From CAYZDV01 sp964477275 (GTDB lineage: Bacteria; Acidobacteriota; Aminicenantia; Aminicenantales; Aminicenantaceae), in assembly GCA_964477275.1 (NCBI GenBank), contig CAYZDV010000075.1:1-9626 (forward strand): a DNA stretch of 9,626 nt, read 5' to 3'. The notes under the pieces were generated by a model. It ran no database searches, was not told the DNA's origin, and worked only from the letters and a program-made list of their open reading frames with translations. Below are positions 1 to 7,185 of the stretch, one piece after another. A program made the translations under genes and the position numbers. Each line of letters opens with the position of its first letter. Position 1 is the stretch's first letter.

Positions 1-701
1 ATCACGGGCACAGGGCAGCGGAAGATGGCCCGGGCGACTTTTTCCTCGTTGAAGGCCCAGAGGTCTTCCATCGACCCCCCTCCCCGGCCGACGATGACCA
101 CGTCGATGCCGGGAACCTGCCCCAGATAGTCGATGCCCTCGACAATTTCCTCGGCCGCTCCTTCGCCCTGGACCCTGACCGGGTAGACGAGGATGTGGAG
201 CCGGGCAAACCGGCGCTCGAGCGTCCTCAGGATATCGATGATGGCCGCGCCCCTCGGCGAGGTGGCCACGCCGACTTTCTTGGGCAGCAGGGGAAGCCGC
301 TTTTTGCGGGCCGGGTCGAAAAGCCCCTCCTTCCTGAGCTTTTCCTTGAGCTGCTCGAAGGCAAGCTGAAGCGCGCCCTTTCCTTTGGGCTCGAGGAGCT
401 CGGCCACGAGCTGGTATTCGCCCCGCGGCTCGTAAACATTGAGCCGGCCCCGGGCAACGACCTTCAGCCCGTCCTTGAGCTCGAAAGGCACCTGCCTCGC
501 CTCCCCGCGGAACATCACGCACCGCAGCTGGCTCCATTCGTCCTTGAGGGAGAAGTAGAGGTGACCGGATTGATGGCAATGGAAGTTGGAGACCTCTCCC
601 TCGACCCAGATGAGCGGAAAGGCCGTCTCCAGCTCCAGCTTGACCAGGCGGGTGAGTTCGGAGACGGTGTAAATTTTATCCGGCTGGACGATGCTATCCA
701 T
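1..701 (-). CDS. xseA: Exodeoxyribonuclease VII large subunit, XseA (3' end cut by window edge)
   Basis: XseA is the catalytic large subunit of exonuclease VII, a cytoplasmic nuclease that degrades single-stranded DNA together with several copies of the small subunit XseB. The frame is open from ATG at 701 to base 1, giving 233 complete codons, roughly the first half of a family protein of about 400-450 residues. Residues about 9-110 form the N-terminal OB-fold: IYTVSELTRLVK, then WVEGEVSNFH, GHLYFSLKD and CVMFRG. The catalytic-domain start follows, with KVGVATSPRGAAIIDIL near residue 150 and the family hallmark RGGGS at 206-210 followed by EDLWAFNEE. The ATG overlaps the ymdB stop by 8 nt, which suggests translational coupling. 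The end of the catalytic domain and the C-terminal coiled region lie outside the window. The identification is firm; whether the gene is intact beyond the edge cannot be seen. Confidence 0.96.
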   Translation of the reverse strand, partial: MDSIVQPDKIYTVSELTRLVKLELETAFPLIWVEGEVSNFHCHQSGHLYFSLKDEWSQLRCVMFRGEARQVPFELKDGLKVVARGRLNVYEPRGEYQLVAELLEPKGKGALQLAFEQLKEKLRKEGLFDPARKKRLPLLPKKVGVATSPRGAAIIDILRTLERRFARLHILVYPVRVQGEGAAEEIVEGIDYLGQVPGIDVVIVGRGGGSMEDLWAFNEEKVARAIFRCPVPV

Positions 702-1500
702 CCTGGCTTTTCTCCTCGATCACGATTTCGCGGCGGATGGAGAGGGCTTTCCCCGTCTGCGAATCGGCCTCGACCAGGACGGCGGAGAGGACAACCTCTC
801 CCTTCCCCGGCTCGAAGCGCTGGGGCCGGCCGGTGAGGAACCTCTTCAACGCCTGGTCGGGACGGATGCCGATGACCGTGTTCCAGCCGCCGACCATGCC
901 CACGTCGGTGATAAACGCCGTGCCGCCGGGGAGGATCCGCTCGTCGGCAGTGGGGACATGGGTGTGGGTGCCGATGACGGCCGAAACCCTTCCGTCGAGA
1001 TGCCAGCCCATGGCCTGCTTCTCGGAGGTCGCCTCGGCATGAAAATCGACGACCACCACCGGCGCCGCCTTCCCGAGCGTCTTGAGCTCCTCATCGGCGA
1101 CACGGAACGGGCAGTCGAGGGGCTCCATGAAGACTCTCCCCTGAAGGTTGAGCACCCCCACCCGAAGCCCGTCTCCAGCCTCGAAGACATACGACCCTCT
1201 GCCCGGGTTTGAGGGAGGATAGTTGGCCGGCCGGATGAGGCGGGGCTCCTTCTCCATGTATTTTAGGGCTTCCTTCTTGTCCCAGATATGGTTTCCGGAA
1301 GTCAGGACATCCACCTGCTGGAGGAGCTCCCTGCCCACCTCTTCGGTCACTCCCACGCCGCCGGCCGCGTTCTCCGCGTTGGCGATGATGAGGTGCGGCG
1401 AATGCTTGTCGCGCAGCGGCCGCAGATACCGGCCCAGAGCCCTGCGGCCCGGACGCCCGATGACGTCCCCGAGGAAGAGGATTCTGACCTTAGCGGGCAT
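694..1500 (-). CDS. ymdB: YmdB-family metallophosphoesterase (TIGR00282)
   Basis: This is a 268-residue calcineurin-like phosphoesterase of the YmdB/TIGR00282 family. Bacillus YmdB hydrolyses 2',3'-cyclic nucleotides and influences biofilm formation and mRNA turnover; that function is known from the family, not shown here. All metal-site motifs are present: GDV at 11-13 after a hydrophobic strand, NAEN at 41-44, SGNHIWD at 68-74, DFHAE at 152-156 and GTHTHVPTAD at 177-186, followed by a GMVGG segment. Length matches the family (about 255-270). The ATG lies 11 nt inside the end of rny, and the stop codon overlaps the xseA start, so the three genes are probably cotranslated. Being next to RNase Y is a widely conserved arrangement and fits a link to RNA metabolism. 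No odd features are seen. Confidence 0.95.
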   Translation of the reverse strand: MPAKVRILFLGDVIGRPGRRALGRYLRPLRDKHSPHLIIANAENAAGGVGVTEEVGRELLQQVDVLTSGNHIWDKKEALKYMEKEPRLIRPANYPPSNPGRGSYVFEAGDGLRVGVLNLQGRVFMEPLDCPFRVADEELKTLGKAAPVVVVDFHAEATSEKQAMGWHLDGRVSAVIGTHTHVPTADERILPGGTAFITDVGMVGGWNTVIGIRPDQALKRFLTGRPQRFEPGKGEVVLSAVLVEADSQTGKALSIRREIVIEEKSQDG

Positions 1501-3052
1501 ATTCGACAGCTCTCGTCTCCCGGATCACGGTCACCTTGATCTGGCCGGGATAGGCCAGCTCATCCTTGATCCTCTGGGCGATCTCCTTGGCGACGACAGC
1601 CGCCTTCTCGTCGGAAATCTTGTGGCTTTCGACGATGATCCGGATCTCCCGGCCGGCCTGGAGCGCAAAAGACTTGGAGACGCCTTCATAGGAGTTGGCG
1701 ATCTCTTCGAGCTTCTCCAGCCGCTTGACGTAGGCTTCGAGAAGCTCACGGCGGGCACCGGGCCGCGCCGCCGATAGCGTGTCCGCCGCCTGAATCAGGA
1801 CCGCCTCGATCGAGGGAAAATCGATATCCCGGTGATGGGAGGCGATGGCCTGGGTGACGGCCTCGGATTCGCCGTATTTCCTGGTCAGCTCCACGCTCAG
1901 CTCGGTGTGGGTGCCCTCGATGTCCTTATCCACGGCCTTGCCGATGTCATGGAGCAGGCCGGCCCGGAGCGCGACGTCGGTGTTGACTCCGAGCTCCTTG
2001 GCCATCAGAACGGCGAGATAGGCGACTTCTTTGGAATGCTGGAGCACGTTCTGGCCGTAGCTTGTGCGGTACTTCAGCTTGCCCAGCAGCTTGATCAGCT
2101 CGGGGTGAATGTTCTGGATCCGGAGCTCCAGGGCTGCCGACTCTCCTGTCTGTTTGATCTCCTCGTCGAGCTCTTTTTTCACCGTCTCCACCACTTCCTC
2201 GATCCGGGCGGGGTGAATCCGTCCATCCTGGACGAGCTTCCCGATGGCCAGCCGGGCCAGCTCCCGCCGCAGCGGGTCGAAGCTGGAGAGGATGACCGCT
2301 TCGGGAGTGTCGTCGACGATGATGTCCACGGAGGTGGCCATTTCCAGGGCCCGGATGTTGCGGCCCTCGCGGCCGATGATCCGGCCTTTCATGTCCTCCG
2401 ACGGCAGGTCGACCACCGAGACGGTCGTCTCCACCACGTGCTCGGCGGCGGAGCGCTGGATGGCCTGGGAGATAATCTCGCGGGCCGTTTGCTGGCTTTT
2501 TTCCCTGGTCTCCTCCTCGATCCGGCGCAGGGTCTGGACCGCTTCCAGCTTGGCCTCTTCCTCGATTTTCTTTACCAGCATGCTTCTGGCCTGCTCCTGG
2601 GTCAACCCGGAGAGCCGCTCGAGTTCCTCCACGGCCTTCCTGGTCAACGCCTCGTATTTCCGCTGTTCCTCGGAAACCTCTCTTTCCCTGACATGGAGCC
2701 TCTGCTCTCTGGCTGCAAACTCCCTTTCCTTCCTTTCCAGGGCCTGGAACCGCCGCTCGAGATTCTCCTCCTTCCGCATCAGCCGCCTTTCCATCTCGTT
2801 GATCTTCCGGCGGCTGTCGCGGGTCTGGCGGTCAAACTCGGCTTTGATGTTGATCTGCTTTTCTTTGAGCTCAATCTCGGCTTCGCGCCGGATTCTCTCG
2901 GCTTCCTCCCCGGCCTTCTCCAGGATCTCCCTGGCCTGCTGGCTTGCCCTGAAAATCGCCCGGCCGCCGTAAGCTTTCTTGATCAGGATAAAAAGGACGC
3001 CTCCGGAAATTAAAATCAGGGCGCTGATGAGAACGATTCCCAATGATGTCAC
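1490..3052 (-). CDS. rny: Ribonuclease Y (membrane-anchored endoribonuclease)
   Basis: RNase Y is a membrane-anchored endoribonuclease that initiates mRNA decay. The chosen start is GTG at 3052, eight bases after a perfect AAGGAGG (3061-3067). This gives 520 residues, the usual family length; the frame also runs upstream to an ATG at 3160, but that would add 36 unrelated residues and run into the 6S RNA. Residues about 4-24 form one transmembrane helix (GIVLISALILISGG...). A long charged coiled coil rich in Glu, Arg and Lys spans about 30-205. A KH RNA-binding domain carries GRIIGREGRN at 223-232. The HD domain has its first His in NVLQHSKE near 339 and the HD pair in LLHDIGK at 368-369, with SHHRD further on. 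The gene overlaps ymdB by 11 nt. The leader is short and sits directly after the 6S RNA gene. Nothing is missing. Confidence 0.97.
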   Translation of the reverse strand: MTSLGIVLISALILISGGVLFILIKKAYGGRAIFRASQQAREILEKAGEEAERIRREAEIELKEKQINIKAEFDRQTRDSRRKINEMERRLMRKEENLERRFQALERKEREFAAREQRLHVREREVSEEQRKYEALTRKAVEELERLSGLTQEQARSMLVKKIEEEAKLEAVQTLRRIEEETREKSQQTAREIISQAIQRSAAEHVVETTVSVVDLPSEDMKGRIIGREGRNIRALEMATSVDIIVDDTPEAVILSSFDPLRRELARLAIGKLVQDGRIHPARIEEVVETVKKELDEEIKQTGESAALELRIQNIHPELIKLLGKLKYRTSYGQNVLQHSKEVAYLAVLMAKELGVNTDVALRAGLLHDIGKAVDKDIEGTHTELSVELTRKYGESEAVTQAIASHHRDIDFPSIEAVLIQAADTLSAARPGARRELLEAYVKRLEKLEEIANSYEGVSKSFALQAGREIRIIVESHKISDEKAAVVAKEIAQRIKDELAYPGQIKVTVIRETRAVEYAR

Positions 3053-3117
3053 TTCGTTCACCTCCTTGTCGGGTGAATCAAAGGAGATGAAAGTCTGGAA
3101 GGTCAGTCGATGGTCAC

Positions 3118-3285
3118 ATTCTCTGCTCGAGAAGGGAGCAATGAACAGGGGGAATCCCAATGGAATGCCGGACAGGGCTCTGCTGCTCGCCGGAGGAGAT
3201 TTCCTCTCCCGGACGGGCCGCGGGAATCCTCTCCTCTGAGGAGCAGGTCTTCCCTCTCCCCCAGCCCATTTATGAGCATCAGAAT
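3118..3285 (-). ncRNA. ssrS: 6S RNA (SsrS), about 168 nt core
   Basis: The zapA-rny gap folds, read on the minus strand, as a single 6S-like rod. The terminal stem pairs 3274-3285 with 3118-3128 (ATTCT and TGCTC on the 5' side, GAGCA and AGAAT on the 3' side, around a small internal loop). A second stem pairs 3257-3268 with 3142-3153, including a GGGGGA/TCCCCC run with one U-U mismatch and two G-U pairs. An open central bubble follows: 3247-3256 on the 5' side and 3154-3182 on the 3' side, where 3154-3166 can form a small hairpin, as known 6S RNAs do. The apical arm begins with CTGCTC (3241-3246) against GAGCAG (3183-3188), then GAGGAGA (3230-3236) against TCTCCTC (3193-3199). Known 6S RNAs bind the housekeeping RNA polymerase by mimicking an open promoter. 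Location directly after zapA is the classical 6S position. Exact ends are inferred from the stem and could lie a few bases further out. No strong promoter or U-tailed terminator was found. Confidence 0.87.
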
Positions 3286-3301
3286 ATTTATTCTTGTGGG
3301 A

Positions 3302-3628
3302 TTAAGTCGCTTCCTTGACGGTGTCCAATGTATGCACATTTTTTGACAGGCAGTCCTCCAGACTTTCTACTCCACTCTCCAAATCACTGATGACGTTTTC
3401 CAGTCGATCCAGCTTGCTCTGGCAGGCGAAACATTCATCGGCGATGTTCAGTGCTGCCAGAACAGCGATTTTCAGCAGGTCTGCGGATTTGGACTTGACC
3501 GCCACTTCCCGCATCTTCTCATCTACGTAGGAAGTCAGGCGGCTGATGTATTTTTCATCCTCTTCTCCTTTGACTCTTATCTTATGTTTTTGTCCGTAGA
3601 CTTCGATTTCGATGATTTTATCGGTCAT
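3302..3628 (-). CDS. zapA: Cell division protein ZapA
   Basis: ZapA is a small cytoplasmic protein that binds FtsZ and promotes bundling of protofilaments at the division ring. The 108-residue product has the family layout: an N-terminal strand segment (IIEIEVYGQKHKIRV, about 5-19), the helical head with YISRLTSYVDEKMREV (about 27-42), the conserved LKIAVLAALNIADE stretch (about 52-65), and a C-terminal coiled coil from about 70 to 95. The length matches the usual 90-110 residues. The ATG overlaps the stop of the upstream ZapB-like gene in an ATGA (3625-3628), a sign of coupled translation. The 6S RNA starts about 16 bases after the stop codon, the arrangement seen in many proteobacteria. Identification rests on motif layout and neighbours, and is strong. 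Confidence 0.92.
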   Translation of the reverse strand: MTDKIIEIEVYGQKHKIRVKGEEDEKYISRLTSYVDEKMREVAVKSKSADLLKIAVLAALNIADECFACQSKLDRLENVISDLESGVESLEDCLSKNVHTLDTVKEAT

Positions 3629-3885
3629 ATTCCGACCTGATCGATCTGGCTGATGATGGACTCGATCTTCTCCTTGAGAAGCTTCCTTTCCTCCTCTATT
3701 TTTTTCAGTTCTTGTTCTAATCTTTCTATGACCTTTGCCTGGTCTTCAACGTCCTTCTTCTCTGACTTCAGCTCCTTGAGCTGCTGCTTCAGCCTGGCGT
3801 TCTCGCTGATGAGGCGGTTGACGTGCTCGATGACCTGGCTGATTTTGCTCTCGAGTATTTTAATTCTTTCCAGCTCGCTTGTCAA
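3625..3885 (-). CDS. Short coiled-coil protein, ZapB-like (TIGR02449-like)
   Basis: The product is a small, highly charged, almost entirely helical protein. The start is set at TTG 3885, which follows AAGGAGG (3891-3897) with a 5-nt spacer and gives 86 residues. The frame is open further upstream, to an ATG at 4032, but those 49 codons read through the palindromic repeat and give Pro/Arg-rich sequence unlike the rest, so they are rejected. From about residue 3 to 80 the sequence has heptad-like hydrophobic spacing (LERIKILESKI, VNRLISENARLKQQL, VIERLEQELKKIEEERKLL). It has no catalytic motif, signal or membrane segment. A small coiled-coil gene just before zapA is a known arrangement (the TIGR02449/ZapB-like family), and ZapB partners ZapA at the division ring. 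Function is therefore inferred from shape and context, since coiled coils are poor evidence on their own. Confidence 0.8.
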   Translation of the reverse strand: MTSELERIKILESKISQVIEHVNRLISENARLKQQLKELKSEKKDVEDQAKVIERLEQELKKIEEERKLLKEKIESIISQIDQVGI

Positions 3886-4058
3886 TTTTCCCTCCTTCCC
3901 GTTTGCATTTCGAACTCCGCGATGCCAGTTTTTGGAAAAGGGACGGGTGGCGCCGTGTGCTCCCCGCAACGCCCGCAGCGGAAGGGGTTCCCCACGGGGG
4001 GATGGGTGAAGCGAGGACGGACGGGGACACACGGCGACAGGACCCGTCCCAAAATCCT
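3886..4058. repeat. Large imperfect inverted repeat, REP/BIME-like, between pheT and the ZapB-like gene
   Basis: This 173-bp gap holds a long palindrome. On the plus strand the left arm runs 3940-3965 (GGGACGGGT, then GCGCCGTGTG, then CTCCCC) and the right arm 4023-4050 is its near-complement, ending ACCCGTCCC. The outer nine bases, GGGACGGGT, match perfectly; the inner parts differ by a few indels. The interior (3966-4022) has its own small hairpins, for example CCGC-A-GCGG near 3973-3981 and CCCC-ACGG-GGGG near 3991. On the minus strand a short T4 run follows the hairpin, so weak termination after pheT is possible, but no long U-tract is present. Size and arm structure resemble paired REP elements. 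No transposase gene is in the window. Copy number elsewhere would decide between a dispersed repeat and a local structure. Confidence 0.7.
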
Positions 4059-6128
4059 CTATTCGTCATCACGGAAACGCTTCCCTCCTTCCCTCAATTG
4101 AATCTTGAATTTGGCCTTTAACGCCCGGATTGCTTTCTGCTGAAGCCTGTCCACCTCCTCAGTCAGCAGCGTCCGCTGCGGATGGCTGAAGACGAAGCGA
4201 AGGGAAAGGCTGACCTTTCCTCCGGGAATGGCAGGGCCTGAAAAGCGGTCACAGACGTCAAACTCGTGCAGCCAGGGGAGAGAAAGCTTCTCCACGGCTT
4301 CCTTGATGCTCTCGAAGCTGACCCTGCGGTCAACCAGGAACGACACATCCCGGGTGACTAGGGGAAACCGGGGAACCGGGATGTACTCGAAGGGCCGCGG
4401 AGGCTTGCCGAACAGCACGGCCAGGTTCAATTCCGCGGCCCAGACCGGGTCTTTCAGGGAGAAGGCATCACCGAGCGTCTTTCTGATCAGCCCGAAATGG
4501 CCGACCGTCTCCTCCCGGTAAACGAGGGCCAGAGAGGAGCCCTTCTCGAAAAAGGGATGCTCTTCGGCTCTCGTCGAAAACGGCTCGAACCTCATGAAGC
4601 CCATCAGGGTCTCGAGGGTTCCCTTGAGCCGGAAAAAGTCGGTCTCCTCGCTCCTGCGCTGCCAGTGGTCAGGCCCGCGCAGCCCTGTGGCGGCCGCGGC
4701 CAGGGTGAGGCGCTCCCGGCTCAGTCTCTTTTCCTGGAAGTAGACCTTGCCCACCTCGAAGATGTGAACGCCGACGGCTCCCCTGTTCCGGTTCCAGGCG
4801 ATTGTCTCCAGAAGGCCGCCGGCGAGGGTTGTGCGCAGCAGTGAAGCCCTGGAGGAGACGGGATTCCGGATTTCGACCGGCCGGCGTCCGGTCTGAAAGA
4901 GGGCCTCTTTTTCGGGGTCGGAAAAGCTGAAATTCAGCACCTCGTCAAACCCGGAGACTAAGAGGACCTGGCGGACCCTGGCCAGCCGCCTCCGGTCAGG
5001 ATGGAGCGGCGGCTCCGGAACGGTCAGGGGCGGAAAGGAGGAAGGAATCCGGTCGTAGCCGTAAAACCTGGCCATCTCCTCGATGAGGTCGGCTTCCCTC
5101 TCCACGTCCACCCTGAACAGGGGAACCCTGACCCGCCAGATGCCGTTCTGCTCGCTTTCGACCTCGAATTTTAGGCGCTTGAGTGTGCGGCCGGTGAATG
5201 CGGCCGGAATCTCAAGCCCCAGAAGCTCGGTCATCCGGCGCTGGCGGAGGACGACCATCCTCTCTTTTACCGGGCGGGGGTAGACATCAATGATACCCCG
5301 GGAGGCTTTTCCGCCGAGCCCGGAGAGAAGCGAGGCGGCCATCAGCGCGGCCCGGGGGGGGAAGGAGACGTCCGCGCCCCTCTCGAACCGGTAGGAGGCG
5401 TCGGTCAGGAGGCCCGTCTTCCTGCTCGTCGTCCGGACCGATGCCGGCTCAAAGCAGGCGCTTTCGATAAAGACATCCCGGGTTGCCGCCTGAACCGAGG
5501 AGTCGAGGCCGCCGATGACTCCGGCCAGAGCCACCGGCTTTTCTTCATCGGCGATGACCAGCATGTCGGGGGTGAGGACAACGTCTTTTTCCTCGAGCGT
5601 CCTCAGGGTCTCCCCGTCCCTGGCCCTGCGGACGACGATTTTCGGGCCGGCCAGCCGGGCCAGGTCAAAGGCATGGATGGGATGGCCGGTGGAGTAGAGG
5701 ACATAATTGGTGACGTCCACCACGTTGTTGACGGGCTTGAGGTCCATGGCCTCGATGCGCCTGCGGAGCCAGACAGGAGAGGGGCCGACCCTGATGCCCC
5801 TGATGACAATTCCCGCATAACGCGGGCAGAGCTCCGGGTGGAGGATCTCGACATCAATGAGGTCCGCCGTTTTCTCTTCGGCCTCCTTCAGCGGCCAGGC
5901 CGGGGTCTTCAGCTTCAGGCCCAGGGCAGCCCCGATCTCCCGGGCAATTCCCAGGTGCCCGAGGGTATCGGGCCGGTTGGCATAGGTTTCGATATCCAGG
6001 ATGATATCGGAGCCCCTCTCCTCCCATTCCTCCACCACCAGCCCGATCATGTTCATCCTGTCGATGAGACCGGGAAGAGGGAGGTCGAGGTCGATGAAAT
6101 CCTTGAGCCAGTCCAGGCTGATTCTCAT
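4059..6128 (-). CDS. pheT: Phenylalanyl-tRNA synthetase beta subunit, short form without EMAP domain
   Basis: PheT is the beta subunit of the alpha2-beta2 phenylalanyl-tRNA synthetase; it carries the editing site that removes mischarged Tyr and contributes to tRNA binding. The product has 689 residues, against about 790-800 in most bacteria. The N-terminus (MRISLDWLKDF, GLVVEE at 29-34) is followed directly by DIETYANRPDTLGHLGIARE at about 45-64, a segment that normally comes after the roughly 110-residue EMAP/OB tRNA-binding domain, so that domain is absent. The B3/B4 editing region (about 90-275, with NNVVDVTNYV, GHPIHAFD and ALAGVIGG), the B5 domain (about 290-355), the catalytic-like core (about 375-580) and a C-terminal FDX-ACB domain (PRFPLVTRDVSFLVD and onward) are all present. 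The ATG overlaps the pheS stop by 4 nt. The frame is clean, so this looks like a natural short form rather than damage. Confidence 0.95.
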   Translation of the reverse strand: MRISLDWLKDFIDLDLPLPGLIDRMNMIGLVVEEWEERGSDIILDIETYANRPDTLGHLGIAREIGAALGLKLKTPAWPLKEAEEKTADLIDVEILHPELCPRYAGIVIRGIRVGPSPVWLRRRIEAMDLKPVNNVVDVTNYVLYSTGHPIHAFDLARLAGPKIVVRRARDGETLRTLEEKDVVLTPDMLVIADEEKPVALAGVIGGLDSSVQAATRDVFIESACFEPASVRTTSRKTGLLTDASYRFERGADVSFPPRAALMAASLLSGLGGKASRGIIDVYPRPVKERMVVLRQRRMTELLGLEIPAAFTGRTLKRLKFEVESEQNGIWRVRVPLFRVDVEREADLIEEMARFYGYDRIPSSFPPLTVPEPPLHPDRRRLARVRQVLLVSGFDEVLNFSFSDPEKEALFQTGRRPVEIRNPVSSRASLLRTTLAGGLLETIAWNRNRGAVGVHIFEVGKVYFQEKRLSRERLTLAAAATGLRGPDHWQRRSEETDFFRLKGTLETLMGFMRFEPFSTRAEEHPFFEKGSSLALVYREETVGHFGLIRKTLGDAFSLKDPVWAAELNLAVLFGKPPRPFEYIPVPRFPLVTRDVSFLVDRRVSFESIKEAVEKLSLPWLHEFDVCDRFSGPAIPGGKVSLSLRFVFSHPQRTLLTEEVDRLQQKAIRALKAKFKIQLREGGKRFRDDE

Positions 6129-7174
6129 TTTTTCACAAACTGCCTTAAGAAACGCAAATCATTCTCGTAGAAATACCGCATGTCCGGTATCTGGTAGGCG
6201 AACATGGCCGTCCTGTCGATGCCCATACCGAAGGCAAAACCGGAAAAGGTCTCAGGGTCGATGCCGACGTTCTTGAGAACCCGGGGGTCGACCATCCCGG
6301 CGCCCAGAATCTCCTTCCAGCCGCTTCCGCCGCAGACCCGGCAGCCGGCATCCTTCTGGCCGCAGACGATGCATTCGATGTCGACTTCGGCCGAAGGTTC
6401 GGTGAAGGGAAAAAAACTCGGCCGGAAGCGGATTTTCAGCTCCTCATGGAAGAGCGCTTTGAGAAAATGCTTTAGGGTGCCCTTGAGGTGGGCGAAGGTG
6501 ACGCCCCGGTCGACGACCAGGCCTTCCACCTGGTAGAACATGGGCAGGTGGGTGGGGTCCGGAGTCTCCCGGCGGTAGACCTTGCCGGGGATGATGATGC
6601 GGATCGGCGGCTTGCGCTTTTCCATGGCGCGGATTTGAACCGGCGAGGTGTGGGTGCGGAGCAGCAGGTCGTCCGAGATGTAGAGCGTATCCCAGTCGTC
6701 CCGGGCCGGATGAAGGGGGGGGAAGTTGAGGGCCTCGAAGTTGTAGTAGTCGGTTTCGATCTCGGGCCCGTCCTCGATGGAAAAGCCCATGGCGACGAAA
6801 ATGTTCTCAATCTCCTCCTGGAAGAGCATCAGCGGATGGGGCGCGCCGACATACCGCTTTCTCCCCGGAAGAGTGAGGTCGGTCTCCCCGGCTCCGGCCA
6901 CGGCCGCCGCTTTGTGCTTTTCCTTGAGGCTCCGGAGTTTTTTCTGGATGTGGTCTTTGAGGTCGTTGATCAGGCGGCCCGCCGCGGCCCGCTCTTCCGG
7001 CTTCAACGCCTTCAGCCCCGTGAAGAGGGAGTTGATGACCCCTCTCCTGCGGCTCAGGTAGAGGTTGCGGAGCTCCTGGAGGGATTTCTCGTCCTTTGCC
7101 CGCTTTAGGGCTCTGTCGAACTCATTCCTGTATTTTTCGACTTTGGCTTTGTAGTCCTTCATGACCAACGACAC
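6125..7174 (-). CDS. pheS: Phenylalanyl-tRNA synthetase alpha subunit
   Basis: PheS is the catalytic alpha subunit that activates phenylalanine and charges tRNA-Phe with PheT. The 349-residue length is typical. The N-terminal helical arm (about 1-85, rich in Lys, Arg and Leu) is the tRNA-contacting coiled coil. The class II core follows: HPLMLFQEEIENIF, motif 2 around VYRRETPDPTHLPMFYQVEG, a cysteine cluster (C268, C271, C278, C281) just before GWKEILGAGMVDP, and motif 3 GMGIDR at 316-321 followed by TAMFAYQIPDMRYF. The start is uncertain: GTG 7174, TTG 7168 and ATG 7162 are all in frame and none has a clear Shine-Dalgarno; they change only the first four residues. The gene overlaps pheT in an ATGA. 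A perfect inverted repeat lies just upstream and includes the rplT stop, so expression may depend on reading through it. Confidence 0.96.
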   Translation of the reverse strand: MSLVMKDYKAKVEKYRNEFDRALKRAKDEKSLQELRNLYLSRRRGVINSLFTGLKALKPEERAAAGRLINDLKDHIQKKLRSLKEKHKAAAVAGAGETDLTLPGRKRYVGAPHPLMLFQEEIENIFVAMGFSIEDGPEIETDYYNFEALNFPPLHPARDDWDTLYISDDLLLRTHTSPVQIRAMEKRKPPIRIIIPGKVYRRETPDPTHLPMFYQVEGLVVDRGVTFAHLKGTLKHFLKALFHEELKIRFRPSFFPFTEPSAEVDIECIVCGQKDAGCRVCGGSGWKEILGAGMVDPRVLKNVGIDPETFSGFAFGMGIDRTAMFAYQIPDMRYFYENDLRFLRQFVKK

Positions 7175-7185
7175 GGGCTTCGCAA

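Noticed and set aside
195..836. Plus-strand open frame opposite xseA and ymdB
   Set aside because: The minus-strand frame here encodes a clear XseA with the RGGGS motif and the end of YmdB; the plus-strand product is low-complexity and matches no family I know.
1832..3013. 393-residue open frame on the plus strand, antisense to rny
   Set aside because: It mirrors the rny codons on the opposite strand, is Leu/Gly/Asp-rich without any domain pattern, and has no ribosome-binding site. Long antisense frames are common opposite GC-rich genes.
3053..3117. Terminator or riboswitch between the 6S RNA and rny
   Set aside because: No stable hairpin with a U-tract and no known leader motif could be seen in these 65 bases.
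3053..3160. Upstream extension of rny to ATG 3160
   Set aside because: The extra 36 residues are unlike RNase Y N-termini, run into the 6S RNA, and bypass the strong AAGGAGG-GTG start at 3052.
3300..3328. Possible promoter for the 6S RNA inside the end of zapA (TTGGAC, 17 nt, TTAATC)
   Set aside because: Spacing is right, but the -35 matches consensus at only three positions and the -10 at about two; other -10 candidates nearby are no better supported.
3886..4032. Upstream extension of the ZapB-like gene to ATG 4032
   Set aside because: These codons read through the palindromic repeat and give Pro/Arg-rich sequence with no coiled coil; the TTG at 3885 has a far better ribosome-binding site.
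6488..7108. 206-residue plus-strand open frame opposite pheS
   Set aside because: It is a shadow of the PheS class II core and has no recognisable motif.
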